From contig NC_005027.1 in the NCBI RefSeq assembly GCF_000196115.1, positions 5,452,001 through 5,516,000 on the forward strand: a stretch of DNA of 64,000 nt, read 5' to 3'. Positions within the stretch are counted from its first letter, which is position 1. The number at the start of each line of letters is the position of its first letter. The position numbers and the translations under genes are program-made. A model generated the notes under the pieces. That model made no database searches. It had not been told where the DNA came from and saw nothing but the letters and a program-made list of their open reading frames with translations. Below, piece after piece: positions 25,832 through 35,687 of this stretch. Origin of the DNA: Rhodopirellula baltica SH 1 (GTDB taxonomy: Bacteria; Planctomycetota; Planctomycetia; Pirellulales; Pirellulaceae).

Positions 25832-28800
25832 TTACAGGATGGTTTCTGCCTGGGATCCGGCACGCCTGACACCTATCGCGCGATCTCCCAAACCGTTGAA
25901 GTACAGGTCTCGTCCTGATAAGCCAAACAACATGTCTCGTTCACCATCGTCGGTGTCGTCGATCAACCCATCGATCGCTTCGATCCGCGTGTTGTAGGGA
26001 TCATCGCCGTTCCAGACGGACATGACTTGGTCTTGCAAGGAATGTCCGGAAGGGTTTTCGTCAATCGCATGAAAGTCACCACCGATCAAAAGGTCTTCAT
26101 CACGACCGCCGAGTAGATGATCGCGACCGCCACCCCCAATCAATACGTTGCGCGCCTGCCCGCCGAGCAAGAAGTCATTTCCTTCTCCTCCAAGCAGGAG
26201 GCTGGAACCGCCACCTGCTGTGAGGACATCGTTTCCGGATCCACCATCGATCGTTGCGGGCACGGTGACCCACGCGGACGCACGGAAGATATCGTTGCCA
26301 TCCCGCATTTTCGCCTCAATTGATTGCACATCCGCAAGCGGGAACCAGGTGGAACCGAGTTGCAAGCGGTGGGTAGATGGCAGAAAGTTGGCGTAGACGT
26401 AGACGCGGGATCCAAGGCGAGAAACATTGACCAAATCGTTTTGGTCTGTACCGATGATGTGCAGCACTCCGTTAACCAACCTCACACCAGTCGTAGGTTC
26501 GGCGGATTGGATCTCCGCTGTCAGTGACGTAGTTGTATGAAGGTCTCCGTCGTCGATTGTGATCTCAACTGGATACGATCCTGGAGTCGCGTAAATGTGA
26601 GTCGCTTCGAAAGTTTTGCTGTTGGAATCGATTGAGATTTCCAATGGTCGAGGACCACTTCCATCACCCCAATCGACGGTACCGAAATGGATCAACGACG
26701 TTCCTGCATCCAGGAAGGTTCCGCTGATCCGCACGACTTCGCCCGCAACAGATTGGTCATCGCGACCCGCTAGCTCAATCGACTCGATAGTCGGTGCGAG
26801 GTTGCGGACGAGAATTTGGACGATGGCCGTTTGACTTTTTCCAGCACTGTTTTCGGCGTAATAGCTGAATTCGTCGATTCCGCGGAAGTCTTCCAGCGGC
26901 GTGTAGGTGAAGGTTCCATCCGGCCTGAGTGTGAAGCTCTCTGCATACTCTGGTGCTGTTGCTAGAACCGCTTGCAATGGATCGCTTGTCGCCCCAATGT
27001 CATTGCTTAAAACGCTGTCGGCAATTTCGACTGACAGCGTGGTCGCTTGATCGACTTCAAAACTGTCTGCCAACGCAACTGCCGGCAACTGCGTCGTAAC
27101 GCCACTGTTACTGGTTTGCGAACTGTCATCGGAAACACTGACGTTGATTGCGTAGATGCCGTCTTTCGGGGGCGACGAATTCAATGCATACGAATGGCCG
27201 ATGCGGAACTCTCGCTGTCCCGCCGTGAATATCAGGGTATCGGTTTGATTGTCTCCCCAGCTAACGTTGATTGTGTGGGTATCCACTGTGCTGGCATCGC
27301 TGAACGTTCCAGTAAGTGTGACATCACCATTTGCATCTATGATTGGTTCAACGTTGATGCTGCTGATGACCGGTGCATTGTTGTTTACTGTTAATTCGCT
27401 GGTGCTCGCCGCGACGGCTTGGTCGGCGTTCAAGACTGCCGTATTGAATAGATATGCTGATCCCGGTGGGAACTCAGCCGAGGAGTTGATGGTCACTTCA
27501 TAAGTTACAGTTCCGAAAGCCCCTGGTGCGATATCACCAAGTTCCCAGCGAATCACATTGCCGTCGGCTGTCCCGCCGTCGCTGATATTGGTAGGCATCC
27601 CCATCAGCGATTCATCGAAGTCGTCCATCAGAACTCCACCAGTGATAGTGGTGGTGCCCGTGTTCTCGTATCGCAGGGTGAATGAGAGCGTATCGCCGGG
27701 TTCGGGTGTCTCACTGACGGCCACTGCCCGCATGGATGGAGCGGCAAAGGCGGTCGCAAAACCTCTTGAAGCGGACATCAACGACACCAGTTCAGAATCG
27801 GGCACGATGGTCGTATCGTATTCGACGTTCAACGAAGTGGTGTCCAGGTCGCCGACCAGTACCAATCGAGTTGTATGCGTATGAGCTTTGAACTCGAATT
27901 CAGGCTTAGCGATCACTTGGATGATGTGATAGCCTTCCGCCGTCGGCGTCCATCCCATCGATAGCAAAGCAGGGCCAGCTAGACCGCCTTCAGGAAAACT
28001 GATCGAGCCACTTCCAATCTCGAACGTGCGTACCTGTCCGGCGACGGGGAAAAGGTCGTTGAATGTCACAGGAACTTTCAAAAGAAGTTGATCGAGCTCG
28101 AAGTTGAAGCTGCCGAGGATGGTTGCCTCTTCACCGATCTGAGGATTCTCTGGTAAAACGGGATCAGTGACCTCAACCGAAGAAGAGAAGACATAGCCCG
28201 GTCCTGCCGGTCCGCGTGGTCGTTGCGGTGGAGGATCGGGGGATTCGCCGTCGACGGTGAGTGTCGACTCAAACACCCTGCTAAATGTCCCGTCACTAAT
28301 TTCAAACCGTAGCGTGTAGTCACCATCTTCCTTCGGGCTCCGCATGGTGTGCAGGAAATTGCCGTTGGGTGCCGTCCGGGCTCCTGATGCTGCCAACACG
28401 TTGCCTGACGAGTCGAACAACCGAGCGGTCACGCTTGCGTTCTGGATGGGGAAGTCATTGGTTCCCGGAATGGTACTGAAGTCGTAGTAAGCTTGGCCGC
28501 CGACTGCTACGTATTGGTCTCGGTAGAACGTGCGGTCAGGGATGTCCGCGACTAACTCGGCGGAGCCGAAATCGGGGCTGCCGACTTGCAAGACTTGGAT
28601 TGCCTCATTGTTTGACTCGTCCAATTCTTCGATCGTTGAGTCAGGATCCAACACGACGCGAACTAGTAGGTACGCTTCCTTGGTTGGCAACGCAGGCTGA
28701 CCGTTGTTGCCGTCCCAAGTCACGCGAATCTGTGCTTCTGATTTCGCATCTTCTTCGGGATCCGCATCAATCGAAGGAAGCAACCCACGACCGATTTCTA

Positions 28801-31800
28801 AGAATGACTCCGTCAAGGCGTCGTATACCTGGATGCTGACAGGAACTTCACTCGCGGCAAGTGTTCCCGCGTTGGTCACGTCCACGACAAAATCGAATGA
28901 TTCACCGACGCCCGGATTGATTGGATCAAACAGGACATCCGAGGAGATCAATGTCAGGTCTGCCAGTGGCGGTAAGTCCACTTCAACGATCAAATTCTTG
29001 CTGGTAACCCCGCCTTCCCCGTCGTCAATCGTGACGATGGCGGTGTAGACGCCCGCGGCACCATAGGCATGGCTGAGTTCGAACTCGTTTCCATTGAGCA
29101 CTAGAAGCTGATCACCGGAACCGTCCGCGTAATTGATTGTGCCTGTCCAGATATCAGGCCCTGGGTCAACAAAAGAACCATCGATTGTCCAGGTTTCACC
29201 TCTGCCGACTGCGATCGAGGGATCAAGTGAGATTGTCGGAGCCACGTTGCGAACGTTGACAGTTGCGTAGGCGGTGTCCGAATCACCTGATAAGTCAATC
29301 GCACGCATGCCCACTGTCACGCTCGTTGGACCATTTAGATGGTTTGCGTCAAAGTCTGGATTGCTGCCAAGTTCATCGCCACGCTCAGCTCCGACTCCTG
29401 TCTCTCCGAATACTCCGTCGCCATCCAGGTCCCAATGAAAGACGAGTGTCTCATCTGACGCGTCAGGGTCGCGGGAATTCAATGCGTTCAATTGCACTGC
29501 CCCACCCTCATTTACTTCGTATGGACCACCGGCATCGGCGACGGGTGGGACATTGGGTGGTGTGGTCACGGTCAACACGACGTCATTGCCGGTCGCCGCA
29601 TCTGATCCCAAATAGGTAATCTGTGCACTCAGTGAGGAGCCGAGGAAATTGTCAATGAACGAACTTTCCGGCAAACCTTTGAAGGTTCCCAACACTGCTT
29701 CCATTCCGTCGTTTTCAATCAAGACGAAGGACTCCGCGAGTCCAACTGAATACTCCCCATCGATGACCAGATTGACTCCGGTCAGATCCAGACTACCGAG
29801 GAGGCTGAGCTGGGAATATTCAGTATTTGGTGTGGTGCCATCAATTGTGAATCGAATGTCGCGATTGGGGGCAAAAGACAACTCGCTGGCAATCACTTCA
29901 TTGGATGTCAAACCAACGTGCACCGCGTGAGGAGCCGCACCTGGATTCAACCAAAGCTTGCCCCCAGCGGTGTCGATCGTGCCTGCCAGGAAGATGTCAC
30001 CTGATGTGATGAATTGCAGATCGGTGTTTGTTGCCAGTGTCACATCGCCACTCAAGGTGATGTCGCCGTTGATTTCCTCGTTGCCAATGACCAACGATGG
30101 GCTCGTGATTCGATTGAGCAATCCAATGGGAAGGCTTAGTTCACCCGTGTTTTCCGTACCTACCCCGATGTCCCTGTCGGCCGATAACGGAGCCAGCACC
30201 ACCGAGTCGGCGGATTGAATCGTTGATGTCAGATCAACATTTAGATCGTCGACCTTCAACGTGACTCGTCCCGTCCCTTGAGTTTGGACGCTGACGCCGG
30301 CGTTGATGGTGATCTGCTCCGCGAGAACATCCAGGTCGTCATTGTTCTTCAGTACGAACGTCTCGTCGAAGGCGACCTGATCAGTTCCCCCACCTCCGTC
30401 GATGGCAACATTCGCGGCCAAGGAGCTGCCGATGCCTGCGAGAGTGACGGTGTCACTGTCAATGATGTCGCCCAACACGGTCAGTCTTCCGCTCACGTTG
30501 CGAACCAGAAGTCCACCCAGCGATTCGCTGAAGGAGATGAGCGTGTCGGTGGTATCAGCGGCAGTGAAAGTGGTCGTGATTTCGTTGGCAACGAGATTGG
30601 TTTGATCGATGTCGACAAGCAGATTGGCGATGCTTGAATTGGTCAGGTTGAACAGGTTTCCGGTCGCCAGTTCGAATGTCACATCATTGAGCTGAAGCGT
30701 TCCTTGGGCTGGGTCATAGGACACCGTCTGGAAGCTGCCTCCGGTGAATCCCAAGCCATCATTTCCTCCCGAACCACCGTCAAAGGCAATTTGCAGGGCG
30801 GCTTCCAGGTTTCCGCCGGTGTAATCCACCAGCAGCGTGTCATCGCCACTGCCGCCGAGGATGGAATCAAAGCCCGTGTAAGTCACGGAGTTGACTCGGA
30901 TGTCACCATCGGCGGTGACTTGCCAATTGGTATTTGCTTCGCTTCCCAGCAGTTGATTGTCCGCAGGCGCCAGGGCGACGACATTTTCAAGTGAGTAGGA
31001 GTCGAGCACACCGGGGACACTGCGGCTGTTGACACTGACTTCCAGGGGCTCACTGCGTGCGGCGAGTTCCAAGCGGTCAGTGCCACCGTTGCCGATGAAA
31101 AAGCCATCGTGGGAACCGTCACTTTCGATGGTAAAGACATCCTCCTGGGGGCCGCCATCGAGACGTCCAACATTGGCGAAGCTGTACTGGCCGTCGTTGA
31201 TTGTTCCAGTGTTCTCACCGGTAATTGTCCACTGATTGACCGAGTCAGGTCCTTCGACTCGTTGGTACGTGGATCCCGAGCCGATGACAGCTTCGAAGTT
31301 GGTGGTTGCCCCCGCGCGTCCACTGCTGGTCCCAATACCATTGGCTTGGTTCGCACTCCAACTGACCAGGACGCTGGTGTTGGCTTGATACTGCGAGTAG
31401 TCGAGCGTGTCCCAGCCCTCGCCGGTATCCAGCGTTCCGTAGATGTAGTTCGAACTGCTAATGTCACCAAACTGAAACGTATCGTCTGCCGATCCACCGA
31501 CCAGCGATTCGACATCATAGAAACTGGTCGTGGTGTTGAGTGTGCCGTCGTTGCGATCATCGATCGTCCAGACACTGTGCACGTTCGGACCGATCAGCGT
31601 GTCGCTGCCACCCTCGCCGCGAACTGCCCCAGTCGATTGGCCAAGCACCGTGAAGGTGTCATCTCCATCTCGTCCATACAGTTGACCGCTCCAGTTCCCA
31701 CCGACATCCACGGTGAAGGAGTCCGCCGTGTCGCTGCCATACAGACGTTCGACGGCCGTGAAGTCAAAACGTTGGCCATCGACGAGGACGTAACCGGTGT

Positions 31801-34800
31801 CATCTCCGGTGATGTGCCAATCGGTTGCTAGCTCTGGAGCGTAGAGTGACTCGGTACCACTCCCACCCACGAACTCATCGAAACCCGCACTGTAATGCAC
31901 GTTGTTGGCAATGACGGTCCCATCGGATTGCAGGTCTAATGTTGCGGTGCTGGTGCCACCGACCAAGCGGTTGTCTTGTTCTCCTTCGATGAGCAATTCT
32001 CCTGCATAGAAGCTGCCGAGTACTCCTGCAACATTGCGGTTGGAAACGTTGACATCGAGCGGCACGCCGCGATCTTCCAATTCGATGCGATCGTCGTTGA
32101 TGGAGCCGCTGACAGAGCCGGTGATGGATGCATCACTTTCGACGCGAAAGACATCTGCTTGTGGTCCACCCTCGAGGCGAGCGATGTTGGCGAAGCTGTA
32201 TTGGCCGTTGTTGATGTTGCCCGTGTTCTCACCGGTAATTGTCCACTGATTGACCGAGTCAGGTCCTTCGATTCGTTGGTACGTGGATCCCGAGCCGATG
32301 ACAGCTTCGAAGTTGGTGGTTGCCCCCGCGCGTCCACTGCTGGTCCCAACACCATTGGCTTGGTTCGCACTCCAACTGACCAGGACGCTGGTGTTGGCTT
32401 GATACTGCGAGTAGTCGAGCGTGTCCCAGCCCTCGCCGGTATCCAGCGTTCCGTAGATGTAGTTCGAACTGCTAATGTCACCAAACTGAAACGTATCGTC
32501 TGCCGATCCACCGACCAGCGATTCAACATCGTAAAAGCTGGTTGTTGTATTGAGCGTGCCATCGTTGCGATCGTCGATGGTCCAGACGCTGTTCACGTTC
32601 GGACCGATCAGCGTGTCGCTGCCACCCTCGCCACGAACCGCCCCAGTCGATTGGCCAAGCACCGTGAAGGTGTCATCTCCATCTCGTCCATACAGTTGAC
32701 CACTCCAGTTCCCACCGACATCCACGGTGAAGGAGTCCGCCGTGTCGCTGCCGTACAGACGTTCGACAGCCGTGAAGTCGAAGCGTTGGCCATCGACGAG
32801 GACATAACCGGTGTCGTCTCCGGTGATGTGCCAGTCGGTTGACAAATCGGGAGCGTGGAGTGACGCGGTACCACTTCCTCCCACGAACTGATCGAAACCT
32901 GCACTGTAGTGCACATTGTTCCCAGTGACGGTCCCGTCGGTGTTTAAATTCAGTGTTACGGTGCTGGTGCCACCGACCAAGCGATTGTCATGTTCTCCTT
33001 CGATGAGCAATTCTCCTGCATAGAAGCTGCCGAGTACTCCTGCAACATTGCGATTGGAGACGTTGACATCGAGCGGCACGCCGCGGTCGGCCAGTTCGAT
33101 GCGATCATCGTTGATGGAGCCGCTGACAGAACCAGTGATGGATGCATCACTTTCGACGCGAAAGACATCTGCTTGTGGTCCACCCTCGAGGCGAGCGATG
33201 TTGGTGAAGCTGTATTGGCCGCTGTTGATGTTGCCGGTGTTCTCTCCGGTGATCGTCCACTGGTTGACCGAGTCTGGTCCTTCCAGTCTCTGGTAGCCGT
33301 TGGCCCCCGAACCCACGACGGCCTCAAAGTTGGTGGCAGCGCCCACAATTCCTGTGTATGAGCTAGTTCCGACGCCGGTGGCTCGGTTCTGTGCCCAACT
33401 GACATACACGCTGTGGCTTACGTAGAACTCCGAATAGTCCAGCGTGTCCCAACCCTCGCCGGTATCCAGCGTGCCTTGGATGTAGTCCGAACTACCTCCG
33501 GTGAACTGGAACGTATCGTCTGCCGATCCACCGACTAGCGATTCGACATCATAGAAACTGGTTGTTGTATTGAGTGTGCCGTCGTTGCGATCATCGATGG
33601 TCCAGACACTATTCACGTTCGGACCGATCAGCGTGTCGCTGCCGCCTTCGCCACGAACTGCCCCAGTCGATTGGCCAAGCATCGTGAAGTTGTCATCTCC
33701 ATCTCGTCCATACAGTTGACCGCTCCAGTTCCCACCGACATCCACGGTGAAGGAGTCCGCCGTGTCGCTGCCATACAGACGTTCGACGGCCGTGAAGTCG
33801 AAGCGTTGGCCATCGAAAAGGACGTGACCGGTGTCGTCTTCAGTGATGTACCAGTCGGTTGACAAATCGGGAGCGTGGAGTGACGCGGTACCACTTCCTC
33901 CCACGAACTGATCGAAACCTGCACTGTAGTGCACGTTGTTGGCAATGACGGTCCCATCGGATTGCAGGTTCAACGTTACAGTGCTGGTGCCACCGATCAA
34001 GCGGTTGTCTTGTTCTCCTTCGATGAGCAATTCTCCTGCATAGAAGCTGCCGAGTACTCCTGCAACATTGCGGTTGGAAACGTTGACATCGAGCGGCACG
34101 CCGCGATCTTCCAATTCGATGCGATCGTCGTTGATGGAGCCGCTGACAGAGCCGGTGATGGATGCGTCACTTTCGACGCGAAAGACATCTGCTTGTGGTC
34201 CACCCTCGAGGCGAGCGATGTTGGTGAAGCTGTACTGGCCGTTGTTGATGTTGCCGGTGTTCTCTCCGGTGATCGTCCACTGGTTGACGGAGTCAGGACC
34301 TTCCAGTCTCTGGTAGCCGTTGGCCCCCGAACCCACGACGGCCTCAAAGTTGGTGGCAGCACCCGCAATTCCTGTGTATGAGCTAGTTCCGACACCGGTG
34401 GCTCGGTTCTGTGCCCAACTGACATACACGCTGTGGCTCGCGAAGAACTGTGAGTAGTCCAGCGTGTCCCAACCCTCGCCGGTGTCCAGCGTTCCGTTGA
34501 TGTAGTCCGAACTACCTCCGGTGAACTGGAACGTATCGTCTGCCGATCCACCGACGAGCGATTCGACATCGTAGAAGCTGGTTGTTGTATTGAGCGTGCC
34601 GTCGTTGCGATCATCGATCGTCCACAGGTTGTTGGTGTCGGGACCGATCAAGGTGTCATTCCCGTTGCCAGCTAAAATCTGTCTTGTTTCGACGCTATGC
34701 CCGATCACAGCGAAGCCGTTGACTTCCGTTGTTTGCCCATCGACTATGAACGTGTCGTCGCCACTGCTGCCGATGATTGACAAAGTGTCGGTACCGCTGG

Positions 34801-35368
34801 TCGCCAAAATTCGTAGCTTGGTTGTTGGAGTGTCCAATTCGCCATTGAAAACAGTTGAGCCGCCACGCCTGACCAACCATTCGTTGGTCCCGCTGCCGAC
34901 GTACTGCGCCGTGAAGATTTCATTGGCGGAGGTACCGATGACATCGTGGTATTCGCCATCCGTGTCCAGGACATCGATTTGAAACGCTTTTTCGGTGACC
35001 TCTCCCAAACTGTCGGTGGCACGCACACGAACGGAATAAACCGACTGCACCTCGTCGTCCAACGTGGCGGCGGTGACCAGTTGTTCCGAGTCGACGCGGA
35101 AATTGGCGTTGTCCTCTCCGCCTTCACCAGCGACCAGCTCAAAAGTGTACGGAGCGGTACCGTCGGGATTGACTGCTGCTAATTCACCAACTGGAGAATC
35201 CAATGGCAATTTCTCGTAGACAAAGCCACTCGAAAGGAAAATATCCCCAGCCAACAAATGGCGTTTTTCCAATTGTTCAGCGAGCAATTTGCGGCGACGT
35301 GGAGCAGATCGGCTTGGTTTGCGGGGGCCAAGGAATGGATTGAATCGGCGACTGCTTGAGTATGTCAT
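25832..35368 (-). CDS. Giant surface protein: tandem repeats, PKD, CARDB, RTX-like calcium repeats
   Basis: A 3178-residue, acidic, probably surface or secreted protein. The basic N-terminus holds QLEKRHLLAGD, a variant of the planctomycete LEPR-XLL motif, in place of a classical signal. A cadherin-like segment (about 45-135) is followed by four ~340-residue tandem units (about 245-1520). Then come filamentous-haemagglutinin-like stretches, PKD-type domains (PPVADAGGPYEVNEGG, ISLDPSIAVGRGE), a CARDB-like domain (ADLTLISSDVLFDP), DUF11-like (DTLSFTLRYENTGTTTITGG), a tandem-95/cadherin-like domain (VLSNDIGA, FTYTPLEDFRGIDEF), and C-terminal RTX-type repeats (GGSGNDVL, GGEGNDFLLGG, GGGGRDHLLGG). 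Many Asp-rich motifs suggest calcium binding. Function may be adhesion or matrix; this is inference. A PEP-CTERM gene follows. Confidence 0.88.
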   Translation of the reverse strand: MTYSSSRRFNPFLGPRKPSRSAPRRRKLLAEQLEKRHLLAGDIFLSSGFVYEKLPLDSPVGELAAVNPDGTAPYTFELVAGEGGEDNANFRVDSEQLVTAATLDDEVQSVYSVRVRATDSLGEVTEKAFQIDVLDTDGEYHDVIGTSANEIFTAQYVGSGTNEWLVRRGGSTVFNGELDTPTTKLRILATSGTDTLSIIGSSGDDTFIVDGQTTEVNGFAVIGHSVETRQILAGNGNDTLIGPDTNNLWTIDDRNDGTLNTTTSFYDVESLVGGSADDTFQFTGGSSDYINGTLDTGEGWDTLDYSQFFASHSVYVSWAQNRATGVGTSSYTGIAGAATNFEAVVGSGANGYQRLEGPDSVNQWTITGENTGNINNGQYSFTNIARLEGGPQADVFRVESDASITGSVSGSINDDRIELEDRGVPLDVNVSNRNVAGVLGSFYAGELLIEGEQDNRLIGGTSTVTLNLQSDGTVIANNVHYSAGFDQFVGGSGTASLHAPDLSTDWYITEDDTGHVLFDGQRFDFTAVERLYGSDTADSFTVDVGGNWSGQLYGRDGDDNFTMLGQSTGAVRGEGGSDTLIGPNVNSVWTIDDRNDGTLNTTTSFYDVESLVGGSADDTFQFTGGSSDYIQGTLDTGEGWDTLDYSEFYVSHSVYVSWAQNRATGVGTSSYTGIVGAATNFEAVVGSGANGYQRLEGPDSVNQWTITGENTGNINSGQYSFTNIARLEGGPQADVFRVESDASITGSVSGSINDDRIELADRGVPLDVNVSNRNVAGVLGSFYAGELLIEGEHDNRLVGGTSTVTLNLNTDGTVTGNNVHYSAGFDQFVGGSGTASLHAPDLSTDWHITGDDTGYVLVDGQRFDFTAVERLYGSDTADSFTVDVGGNWSGQLYGRDGDDTFTVLGQSTGAVRGEGGSDTLIGPNVNSVWTIDDRNDGTLNTTTSFYDVESLVGGSADDTFQFGDISSSNYIYGTLDTGEGWDTLDYSQYQANTSVLVSWSANQANGVGTSSGRAGATTNFEAVIGSGSTYQRIEGPDSVNQWTITGENTGNINNGQYSFANIARLEGGPQADVFRVESDASITGSVSGSINDDRIELEDRGVPLDVNVSNRNVAGVLGSFYAGELLIEGEQDNRLVGGTSTATLDLQSDGTVIANNVHYSAGFDEFVGGSGTESLYAPELATDWHITGDDTGYVLVDGQRFDFTAVERLYGSDTADSFTVDVGGNWSGQLYGRDGDDTFTVLGQSTGAVRGEGGSDTLIGPNVHSVWTIDDRNDGTLNTTTSFYDVESLVGGSADDTFQFGDISSSNYIYGTLDTGEGWDTLDYSQYQANTSVLVSWSANQANGIGTSSGRAGATTNFEAVIGSGSTYQRVEGPDSVNQWTITGENTGTINDGQYSFANVGRLDGGPQEDVFTIESDGSHDGFFIGNGGTDRLELAARSEPLEVSVNSRSVPGVLDSYSLENVVALAPADNQLLGSEANTNWQVTADGDIRVNSVTYTGFDSILGGSGDDTLLVDYTGGNLEAALQIAFDGGSGGNDGLGFTGGSFQTVSYDPAQGTLQLNDVTFELATGNLFNLTNSSIANLLVDIDQTNLVANEITTTFTAADTTDTLISFSESLGGLLVRNVSGRLTVLGDIIDSDTVTLAGIGSSLAANVAIDGGGGTDQVAFDETFVLKNNDDLDVLAEQITINAGVSVQTQGTGRVTLKVDDLNVDLTSTIQSADSVVLAPLSADRDIGVGTENTGELSLPIGLLNRITSPSLVIGNEEINGDITLSGDVTLATNTDLQFITSGDIFLAGTIDTAGGKLWLNPGAAPHAVHVGLTSNEVIASELSFAPNRDIRFTIDGTTPNTEYSQLSLLGSLDLTGVNLVIDGEYSVGLAESFVLIENDGMEAVLGTFKGLPESSFIDNFLGSSLSAQITYLGSDAATGNDVVLTVTTPPNVPPVADAGGPYEVNEGGAVQLNALNSRDPDASDETLVFHWDLDGDGVFGETGVGAERGDELGSNPDFDANHLNGPTSVTVGMRAIDLSGDSDTAYATVNVRNVAPTISLDPSIAVGRGETWTIDGSFVDPGPDIWTGTINYADGSGDQLLVLNGNEFELSHAYGAAGVYTAIVTIDDGEGGVTSKNLIVEVDLPPLADLTLISSDVLFDPINPGVGESFDFVVDVTNAGTLAASEVPVSIQVYDALTESFLEIGRGLLPSIDADPEEDAKSEAQIRVTWDGNNGQPALPTKEAYLLVRVVLDPDSTIEELDESNNEAIQVLQVGSPDFGSAELVADIPDRTFYRDQYVAVGGQAYYDFSTIPGTNDFPIQNASVTARLFDSSGNVLAASGARTAPNGNFLHTMRSPKEDGDYTLRFEISDGTFSRVFESTLTVDGESPDPPPQRPRGPAGPGYVFSSSVEVTDPVLPENPQIGEEATILGSFNFELDQLLLKVPVTFNDLFPVAGQVRTFEIGSGSISFPEGGLAGPALLSMGWTPTAEGYHIIQVIAKPEFEFKAHTHTTRLVLVGDLDTTSLNVEYDTTIVPDSELVSLMSASRGFATAFAAPSMRAVAVSETPEPGDTLSFTLRYENTGTTTITGGVLMDDFDESLMGMPTNISDGGTADGNVIRWELGDIAPGAFGTVTYEVTINSSAEFPPGSAYLFNTAVLNADQAVAASTSELTVNNNAPVISSINVEPIIDANGDVTLTGTFSDASTVDTHTINVSWGDNQTDTLIFTAGQREFRIGHSYALNSSPPKDGIYAINVSVSDDSSQTSNSGVTTQLPAVALADSFEVDQATTLSVEIADSVLSNDIGATSDPLQAVLATAPEYAESFTLRPDGTFTYTPLEDFRGIDEFSYYAENSAGKSQTAIVQILVRNLAPTIESIELAGRDDQSVAGEVVRISGTFLDAGTSLIHFGTVDWGDGSGPRPLEISIDSNSKTFEATHIYATPGSYPVEITIDDGDLHTTTSLTAEIQSAEPTTGVRLVNGVLHIIGTDQNDLVNVSRLGSRVYVYANFLPSTHRLQLGSTWFPLADVQSIEAKMRDGNDIFRASAWVTVPATIDGGSGNDVLTAGGGSSLLLGGEGNDFLLGGQARNVLIGGGGRDHLLGGRDEDLLIGGDFHAIDENPSGHSLQDQVMSVWNGDDPYNTRIEAIDGLIDDTDDGERDMLFGLSGRDLYFNGLGDRAIGVRRAGSQAETIL
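30800..34640 (-). repeat. Four ~1-kb tandem repeat units within the giant gene
   Basis: A marker word (GTCGTTGCGA or variant) recurs at 34601, 33581, 32561 and 31547, giving unit lengths of 1020, 1020 and 1014 bp, all in frame. Units 1-3 are very similar; unit 4 is close in its first part and diverges after about 31250. Units 1 and 2 share one sub-type in the first third (SSYTGI...GANGYQR), units 3 and 4 another (SSGRAG...GSTYQR). In the later part the grouping changes, so the array is a mosaic. Confidence 0.88.
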
Positions 35369-35687
35369 CGAGAAAGCCGAGTGGATTGGGGAGACAAAAC
35401 GAAGGCCAAAGCTTCATGCGAAAAGCCACTTCGATCTGTCCCGTCTTTTCCCGGAAATTTCTTTTCTTCAGGACACGCTCGCCCGTTCAGCGGGATCGTC
35501 TCCTGACAGGCGTCCGAAAACAAACGTGATGCGGGACGATTGTTTGGTGATTTTCGCATGGCATAGAGGAAGAGATTGAAACCGAGCTCACCAGATTCCT
35601 GATGCGCCTGCCCTTCCAAGCTGTAGCGACGTCGGTGGTGGCTTGGTTCTGAAGTCATTGGAGCTTTCCCCAATTGGTAGCCACATA
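35369..35687. promoter_or_regulatory. Shared divergent promoter region of two LEPR-XLL-type surface genes
   Basis: The 319-bp gap separates the starts of the giant gene (minus) and the dockerin gene (plus), so both promoters must be here. I could not assign -35/-10 boxes. TCAGGACACG...TCTCCTGA (about 35467-35507) can form an imperfect hairpin. No small gene is convincing. Confidence 0.4.

Noticed and set aside
31976..32842. Long plus-strand open frame opposite the giant gene
   Set aside because: It repeats with the tandem units on the other strand and shows no protein family pattern; it is an antisense shadow of the repeat array.
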